From Hirudinaria manillensis (Eukaryota > Annelida > Clitellata > Hirudinida > Hirudinidae): a DNA stretch of 64,000 nucleotides. Below are positions 60,408 through 64,000 of this stretch, piece by piece; position 1 is the first letter of the stretch, and every line of letters begins with the position of its first letter. The position numbers and the translations under genes were made by a program. The notes below the pieces were generated by a model. That model made no database searches. It was not told the DNA's origin and worked only from the letters and a program-made list of their open reading frames with translations. The stretch spans positions 6,382,001-6,446,000 of the forward strand of contig CM067530.1 of NCBI GenBank assembly GCA_034509925.1, read 5' to 3'.

Positions 60408-61345
60408 TGGGATCTGAGAATAAATTTTTGACCATGATGACGATGTTTATGAAAGAAACTCGCCGTCGTGAGGAGGAAGAAACTCGCCGTCGTGAGAAAG
60501 ATCTCCGCCGAGACGAGGAGAACCGTCGAAGGGAAGAGTCATTGTTGCAATTGCTCTAGACCCTGAAACCTCAGTATAAAGAAGCCATAAAGACAGACAG
60601 TAAATCAGATCTGCTCCCGGAGCTCATGAGACAGATAATGCAATTCAGTTATGATCTTGAGTCTGGGGCGCCCTTTTCCAAGTGGATGGGACGTTTTGAA
60701 GCGGTTCTAGGAAATCACGCAATGCAGTTGTCGGATGCAGACAAGACAGGCGCACTCGTGTCAAAGCTGAATGAAGAGGCATACCACAGTTTTACAGATC
60801 ACATCATGCCACTGTCTCCAAGTGATTTGTCTTACGAGCAAACGAAGGAAGCTTTGGAGGACATATTTGGAGACAAAGTTTCAGTGTTCAAGAGGAGAGT
60901 CGACGCCATGCGCTTGAACATCGGCACCATGACGTTCCGTAAACTGGGTGCAATGATAAATAGAACGGTGTCGCTGGCACGAATCGACACTCTAACAGTG
61001 GAAAATTTCAAATGTCTGATCTACATAACTGCGTTAACTGGATCCAAGTATGCTGACATCAGAACTAGAAAGCCGTCCAAGATGGAGAAGCAGGACGGAT
61101 GCACTCTACAAGACATGGAAAATGAGTGTGAGAACATTGTCAGTCTGAAGAAAGACGCCGACATGGTAGACGGTACACTGGCTGTGAATGCAGTACGAAG
61201 AGGCCACAGAGGAAGAAGACTCGACATATTCTCCCCAGCAAAGAGAATCCTCGAGAATCGTCCAAGGGTGCCTGCTTCATCTGTGGATCCTTGTCGCATT
61301 TCAAGAAGGATTGCCCACAGAAGGACTGCCACAGAAAGGAAATAA
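60408..61345 (+). pseudogene. gag region of the gypsy element
   Basis: A start at 60408 leads into an Arg/Glu-rich repeat (RRREE-type), interrupted by TAG at 60557-60559; the same frame resumes as a capsid-like domain of about 200 codons. Near its end the frame differs from that of the CCHC zinc knuckle (CFICGSLSHFKKDC, around 61271), which continues into the protease. Confidence 0.8.
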
Positions 61346-63650
61346 AATTCAAAGGTCGAGTCAGAAATATCAACACAGACCTCAGGACCAATCGCAGATA
61401 CGCTGAAGTTAGCTTCGGAGAAACCAAGGTTAGGATGCAGTTGGACTCTGGTGCAGACGTCACGATCATAAGCAGAGACACATGGGAACAAATAGGTTCG
61501 CCGTCTCTGGAAGAAACGACGACTTCACTGGAAGCTGCAAATGGAACGGCGATAGAGGTCCTGGGCCAATTTAATGTTTAATTCACCTGCGGCGAATATT
61601 CAGGCCACGGTCGCTGCTATGTGGCTGAAAGCGTCGATCAACTTTTAGGCATCGAGTGGATGAACCAACTACCACCTCTACAGAAGGCCTTCAATGCCAT
61701 CTGCTGCAAGATTGAGCAGAAGAAGAAGGGAGACAACTTGCCAAGGGTTTGGCTGAACGATTCCCGGATGTTTTCGAAGAGAAGTTGGGCAAATGCAAGA
61801 CTCGAGCACAGTTGATTGTTAGACAGGGAGTGCGTCCGACCTTTTGCCGACAGAGGAAGATTCCGTTCGCTCGGGAGGAAGCAGTCAACGCGGAGCTGGA
61901 GCGCCTCGTGCAAGAAGGAGTCTTGAAAAAAGTGGACTACAGCAGTTGGGCTGCCCCAATTGTTGTAGTGGCCAAGAAGAACGGATCAGTCCGTATTTGT
62001 GCTGATTTCAAGACAGGTTTAAACGACTCGAGATGCACCGTCACCCTCTGCCAACCCCCGACGAAATCTTTGCTCGTCTAAACCAAGGCGCTTGGTTTAC
62101 TCAGATCGACTTGGCAGACGCATACTTGCAGATGGAAGTCGAAGATGACTCGAAGGAATTGGTGACGGTAAATACACACAAGGGTCTTTTCCAGTACCAG
62201 CGTTTACCCTTCGGAGTCAAATGCGCACCTGGCATTTTCCAAGAAGCCATGGATCGAATGATCACAGGACTTAGTGGCTGTGCGACATATCTAGATGATG
62301 TCATTGTGACAGGATCAACAATTCTAGAGCACAACAATAACGTCCAGGCTATGTTTGAAAGAATTGCAGATTGTGGTTATCGCGTCAGAATGGAGAAGTG
62401 CTCTTTCGCAAAACCGGAAATCAACTTCTTGGAACATGTGGTTTCAAAAGACGGCCGTCGACCAGATCCCGAGAAAATACAAGCAATTGTCGGAATGCCA
62501 GCGCCTAAGGATCAAAAGCAGATAAAATCGTTCTTAGGTATGATAAGCTACTACTCGTCTTTTGTGCCAGATATGCGTTAAATGAGAGGCCTCTTGGAGG
62601 AGCTGGAAAGAGAAGACAAATTTGTGTGGACTGCTGAACACCAGAGTTTTGGACAAGCTCAAGGTAGTGTTGCAGTCTGATCTGTTGTTGACGCACTTCG
62701 ACCCTGGACTGGACATCGTCGTTGCTGCGGACGCGTGTGACTATGAAGTGGGAGCAGTCATCTCTCATCGCTTCACGAACGGCATGAAGAAGGCGATCTC
62801 ACACGCCAGTAGATCTCTCACCAACGCAGAGAAGAACTACGGACAGATCGAGAAAGAAGCTCTGGCCTTAGTATTTGGGGTAAGAAAATTTCATCGCTAC
62901 ATATACGGCAGAAGCTTCCTGTTGCTGACTGATCATAAGCCACTGTTGTCGATCTTCGGATCCAAGGTTGGTATATCAGCTCATTCAGCAAATCGGCTCC
63001 AACGATGGGAACTCGTCTTTCTTGCGTATGATTTTGTCATCGAGTATAGGCGATCCACTCACTTTGGTCAAGCCGATGCGCTGTCCCGTCTCATCGCTAC
63101 AAAGAAGCTGCCAGAAGATGAAGACATCGTCATTGCGAAGATCGAAAGGGATGTCAATGCAGTTCAGAGTGATGTCATCCGACACTTGCCAGTCACAAAG
63201 GAGGATATTCAGAGGATGACCGAGGAAAACCCCGAACTAAAATTGGTTGTTGAAAGTGTAAGAACGGGTCGATGGCCTAGTTTCCGGGCTGGATCGACTC
63301 TGCACGCCTTTCACAGCCGTTCTAAGGACCTATCAGTCCATGAAGGTGCACTTTTCATGGGAACACGAGACGTGATTCCATCAACCCTGCCGAATACTGA
63401 AGATGCTGCACGAGGGACATCCAGGAACAACTAGAATGAAAATGTTGGCTCGAATGCATGTTTACTGGCAAGGAATTGACAGGGACATCGAAGACAGAGT
63501 GAGACTTTGCAGTTCATGCCAGTTGGCTGCAAAGATGCCTGTCAGGAACGAACTGACGCCATGGCCGAAACCGGATTGTGCTTGGGAGAGGGTCCATATT
63601 GATTTTGCCGGCCCGATTGAAGGAGTGATGATTCATGGCACACTGGACAG
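61250..63650 (+). pseudogene. pol region of the gypsy element
   Basis: Order: zinc knuckle, aspartic protease (LDSGADVTII, 61441), reverse transcriptase (62033-62581, with YLDD and the LPFGVKCAP motif), RNase H (from about 62620, ADACDYEVGAV and TDHKPL), integrase HHCC zinc finger (HEGHPGTTR to CSSC, from 63403) and the first Asp of the integrase core (HIDFAGP). Frame changes lie near 61580, 61750, 62030, 62580-62620 and 63400. The integrase core is cut off after about 63640. Confidence 0.88.
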
Positions 63651-64000
63651 TTTCAAGTTTATTTGGAGACCCTCTTGAAATTCCACTAGTTGCCGTTGAC
63701 ATTGGAGTAAGCTACTGAAGCAAAATTAAGATTCTATTTTTACTGAAGAAATATATTATAAACACGGAGAAAGTACACTTACTTGAAGATCGTATTTAAG
63801 CAGAAAAGAGTGCCAATACTCATCAAACCACCACTTATACCCAGGAGGGGATGGATAACAAAACGGTTATCACCTTAATCGCTTCCCATTGGGTTTAGAT
63901 GATGCCGCTTTTTCCAGAAACCCTCTGACTGGACAGTCGGTTACCGCGTAATTTGTGGTTTTGTTCGTTTTAAGAAAACATCCCAGTGATGTATTATTTA
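63651..64000. other. DNA after the truncated integrase
   Basis: No coding or LTR sequence recognised; it does not match the 5' LTR candidate. Confidence 0.5.

Larger units (their letters stand above)
60238..63650 (+). mobile_element. Decayed Ty3/gypsy LTR retrotransposon
   Basis: A candidate 5' LTR is followed by gag and pol in the gypsy order protease, reverse transcriptase, RNase H, integrase. GC content and codon use differ visibly from the AT-rich host genes. At least one stop and several frame changes break the coding region; the integrase ends after its first catalytic Asp region and no 3' LTR is seen before the window ends. No envelope gene is present. Confidence 0.9.

Noticed and set aside
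60148-60435. Overlapping frames on both strands at the gypsy 5' end
   Set aside because: They cover the LTR candidate and leader, are mutually antisense, and resemble no protein.
61021-61491. 156- and 113-codon minus-strand frames
   Set aside because: Shadows of the gag/pol region of the gypsy element.

Overview
The window is animal nuclear DNA: AT-rich, with spliced genes whose exons join in phase through GT/AG introns, mostly 60 to 400 nt and a few over 1 kb. There are no bacterial-type operons, rRNA, tRNA or CRISPR arrays. The gene set (ADAMTS-type protease, MINDY3, CRPPA/ISPD, BAK-like Bcl-2 protein, TMEM144, MMACHC, gp130-like class I cytokine receptors, SLC35E3) points to an invertebrate metazoan. 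I cannot name the phylum. Function calls rest on my reading of the translations against remembered families; no search was run.

Layout. 0.6-6.6 kb (+): a 20-exon ADAMTS-like metalloprotease with six PLAC-like cysteine modules and a hydrophobic C-terminus. 7.5-8.1 kb: possible decayed coding sequence. 8.5-11.1 kb (+): MINDY3 deubiquitinase, followed 18 nt later by an unrecognised three-exon 96-aa ORF (11.2-12.0 kb). 12.7-14.8 kb (+): CRPPA. 15.7-16.5 kb (-): a 2H phosphoesterase. 18.2-21.8 kb (+): a BAK-like gene. 25.1-27.2 kb (-): TMEM144, whose frame is open only if two introns of about 27 and 29-32 nt are removed. 29.1-30.1 kb (-): MMACHC. 31.7-38.9 and 44.1-50.1 kb (+): tandemly duplicated gp130-like receptors with 15 matching exons each. 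51.1-58.3 kb (-): SLC35E3, with LINE debris in one 4.3 kb intron. 59.5-60.1 kb (-): an ISXO2/Merlin-type transposase remnant. 60.2-63.7 kb (+): a decayed Ty3/gypsy element.

The genes do not form one pathway, but themes recur. CRPPA makes CDP-ribitol for glycan synthesis, and SLC35E3 and TMEM144 are drug/metabolite-type membrane transporters. MMACHC processes vitamin B12. The BAK-like protein would act in mitochondrial apoptosis, and the receptors should signal through JAK/STAT. The receptor duplication is the main structural event: one breakpoint lies inside the last coding exon of SLC35E3, so a dead piece of that exon sits after receptor copy 1, and 3.1 kb of repeats separate the two copies.
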